Source of the DNA: Stakelama marina
GTDB taxonomy: Bacteria > Pseudomonadota > Alphaproteobacteria > Sphingomonadales > Sphingomonadaceae
DNA length: 64,000 nucleotides
Direction of reading: 5' to 3'
NCBI RefSeq assembly: GCF_018122655.1
Contig: NZ_JAGRQC010000004.1
Span: 248,001 to 312,000, forward strand
The position numbers and the translations under genes are program-made. The notes under the pieces were generated by a model that was not told the DNA's origin, did not search any database, and was given only the letters and a program-made list of their open reading frames with translations. Shown here piece after piece: positions 62,274 through 64,000 of this stretch; position 1 is the stretch's first letter, and each line of letters begins with the position of its first letter.

Positions 62274-63398
62274 ATGTCCGTTCGACCCTGGCGCGATATC
62301 GTCCGCCGGCAGAGCCGCCAGATCATGGTGGGCAACGTCCCCGTGGGCGGAGATGCGCCTATTTCGGTGCAGACGATGACCAACACCGTCACCGCTGATG
62401 CAAGGGCGACGATCGACCAGATCCGCCGTTGCGAGGATGCGGGTGCGGACATCATCCGCGTTTCGTGCCCCGACGTCGAATCCACCACCGCGCTGAGGCA
62501 GATCGTGCGCGCGGCGCGGGTGCCGATCGTCGCCGACATCCATTTCCACTATAAACGGGCGCTGGAAGCGGCCGATGCGGGTGCGGCGTGCCTGCGTATC
62601 AATCCCGGTAATATCGGGTCCGAAGCGCGCGTGCAGGAAGTCGTCAACGCGGCCAAGGCCAATGGCTGTTCGATGCGCATCGGCGTGAATGCGGGGTCGC
62701 TGGAAAAGGACCTGCTCGAAAAATATGGCGAGCCGTGTCCCGACGCGCTGGTCGAAAGCGCGCTCGACCATATCAAGCTGCTTCAGGACCATGACTTCCA
62801 CGAATTCAAGGTCGCGGTGAAGGCATCCGACCTGTTCCTGGCGGTTGCCGCCTATCAACAGCTTGCCGAGCAGGTCGATTGCCCGCTGCATCTGGGCATT
62901 ACCGAAGCGGGCGGCTTTGTCGGCGGCACGGTGAAGTCGTCGATCGGCATCGGATCGCTGCTCTGGTTCGGTATCGGCGACACGATCCGCGTGTCGCTCT
63001 CCGCCGAACCCGAAGAAGAGGTGCGCGTCGGTTTCGAAATTCTGAAGGCGCTGGGTATCCGTAACCGCGGCGTCCGGGTGGTGAGCTGCCCAAGCTGCGC
63101 ACGGCAGGGCTTCGACGTGATCCGCACGGTGCAGACGCTCGAGGACCGGCTCAGCCATATCCGCACGCCGATGTCGCTGTCGGTGCTCGGGTGCGTCGTC
63201 AACGGCCCCGGTGAAGCGCGCGAAACCGATATCGGTATCACCGGCGGCGGTGCCGGCAAGCACATGGTCTATCTGTCGGGCGTCACCGACCATCACGTTG
63301 CCGATGGCGACATGATCGAACACATCGTAAAGCTAGTCGAGGCAAAGGCCGCAGAGATCGAGGCCGGCGAGGCCGAGGAAATGCAGGCGGCCGAATAG
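62274..63398 (+). CDS. ispG: 4-hydroxy-3-methylbut-2-enyl-diphosphate synthase IspG
   Basis: 374 aa, the standard bacterial two-domain form. The TIM-barrel part ([35 protein letters not shown]) is followed by the [4Fe-4S] domain with [10 protein letters not shown] and [11 protein letters not shown], giving three cysteine ligands. It converts MEcPP to HMBPP in the MEP isoprenoid pathway. It probably obtains its cluster from Nfu-type carriers. Confidence 0.97.
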   Translation: MSVRPWRDIVRRQSRQIMVGNVPVGGDAPISVQTMTNTVTADARATIDQIRRCEDAGADIIRVSCPDVESTTALRQIVRAARVPIVADIHFHYKRALEAADAGAACLRINPGNIGSEARVQEVVNAAKANGCSMRIGVNAGSLEKDLLEKYGEPCPDALVESALDHIKLLQDHDFHEFKVAVKASDLFLAVAAYQQLAEQVDCPLHLGITEAGGFVGGTVKSSIGIGSLLWFGIGDTIRVSLSAEPEEEVRVGFEILKALGIRNRGVRVVSCPSCARQGFDVIRTVQTLEDRLSHIRTPMSLSVLGCVVNGPGEARETDIGITGGGAGKHMVYLSGVTDHHVADGDMIEHIVKLVEAKAAEIEAGEAEEMQAAE

Positions 63399-63453
63399 CC
63401 CCTCGATACTGGTTTCCGTTGCGCCGATTGGCGTGATCGGTCAGGGCGGTGTC

Positions 63454-64000
63454 ATGTCCCGCCCGGCTTCCCCCGCAATCGCCTTTGCCGTCGGCGTGTC
63501 CGGCATCGCCACCTTTTCGATGATGGATGCGGCGATGAAGGGGCTGGGGATCACCATCGGCGTGTATAACGCGCTGCTGTGGCGCGGCTTTCTGATCGTC
63601 GCGCTGGGTGCGGTTGTCCATTTCGCGCGGCGTCCGGCGCGGCCCCTGCCGGGAGCGATGCGGCTGCATCTGAAGCGCGGCGCGGTCGGCCTCGTCATGT
63701 CGATACTGTTCTTCTGGGGGTTGGCGCGGGTTCCGATGGCGCAGGCGATCTCGCTCAGCTATATCGCGCCGCTGCTGGCAATATTCCTCGCCGCGCTTCT
63801 CCTCGGCGAGAAGATGCGGCGGACGAGTATTATCGGGTCGCTGGCGGCGTCGGCAGGCGTTGGCGTTATCCTGATCGGTCAGGCGCGCGGCGAGCTCGGC
63901 GATGAGGCGTTTCTGGGTGCGCTGGCGATCCTGACATCGGCGATCTGTTATTCGTACAATCTGATTCTTGCGCGGCAACAGGCGCAGCGTGCGGGTCCGA
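63454..64000 (+). CDS. EamA/DMT superfamily transporter, N-terminal part
   Basis: 182 codons are visible; the gene runs off the right edge. It opens with MSRPASPAIAFAVGVSGIAT. The first EamA repeat includes FSMMDAAMKGLG, YNALLWRGFL, ILFFWGLARVPMAQAISLSYIAPLLAIFLAALLLGE-type segments (shown in part) and ASAGVGVILIG. Members export amino acids or metabolites. It starts 55 bases after ispG. Confidence 0.85.
   Translation, partial: MSRPASPAIAFAVGVSGIATFSMMDAAMKGLGITIGVYNALLWRGFLIVALGAVVHFARRPARPLPGAMRLHLKRGAVGLVMSILFFWGLARVPMAQAISLSYIAPLLAIFLAALLLGEKMRRTSIIGSLAASAGVGVILIGQARGELGDEAFLGALAILTSAICYSYNLILARQQAQRAGP

Noticed and set aside
1..64000. CRISPR arrays, prophage, insertion sequences or integrases
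   Set aside because: No direct-repeat array, transposase or phage gene was seen. Gene order and composition are uniform and chromosomal.

Overview
The window is a GC-rich, densely coded chromosomal segment from an alphaproteobacterium, most likely a member of the Sphingomonadales. The indicators are a Shemin-pathway 5-aminolevulinate synthase, a MucR/Ros regulator, SspB, DUF4893 and DUF6624 proteins, a TonB-dependent receptor locus with tryptophan-halogenase-like genes, and the split his cluster ending in hisE-hinT. The genus cannot be fixed from the sequence. There is no rRNA, phage, transposase, integrase or CRISPR array. One tRNA is present. No gap without a gene exceeds about 230 bases.

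Layout. 1-9.3 kb (all minus strand): a truncated S9 peptidase, a PanE-like dehydrogenase, an acyltransferase, fur, mucR, rimI, tsaB, a RutE-like nitroreductase, nfuA, nrdR, glyA and rpiB. 9.3-12.2 kb (plus): a lipoprotein, then a tightly overlapping btaA-btaB-ACT operon for betaine lipid synthesis. 12.2-22.7 kb: hemA, a 55-aa gene, murI, plsY-dprA, an APC permease, DUF4893, 3-hydroxybutyrate dehydrogenase with a patatin, a zinc peptidase, an MDR reductase and tRNA-Ala(CGC). 22.7-35.5 kb: a sugar-type locus with an MFS transporter and GH3 beta-glucosidase divergent from TonB receptor, halogenase, SapC, JmjC/cupin_8, halogenase and LacI regulator. 35.5-50 kb: MgtC, NUDIX-extensin, small envelope proteins, M1 peptidase, CHAP protein, Tat-type MsrB, a CYP153-like P450, an ABC exporter, queG, a YhiN-like flavoprotein, EI24 and adenosine kinase. 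50-56.2 kb (minus): APC permease and the his operon hisB-yciI-hisH-hisA-hisF, then two very small envelope proteins (one with a PEP-CTERM signal), hisE and hinT. 56.2-64 kb: sspB, M20 amidohydrolase, S1/P1 nuclease, DUF6624, isoaspartyl peptidase, acyltransferase-3, ispG and a truncated EamA transporter.

Most of the window is housekeeping: tRNA modification (tsaB, queG), one-carbon metabolism, heme, phospholipid, isoprenoid and histidine synthesis, and Fe-S assembly. The best candidate for an incompletely described system is the receptor/halogenase/SapC/cupin/LacI cluster at 26.5-35.5 kb. It looks like one LacI-controlled unit that pairs outer-membrane uptake with two flavin halogenase-like enzymes and an Fe(II) oxygenase-like protein. 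Second are the miniature PEP-CTERM genes in the his operon. Several perfect inverted repeats lie at promoters or leaders (4237, 29581, 42033, 43378, 53060, 56188) and are probably regulatory.
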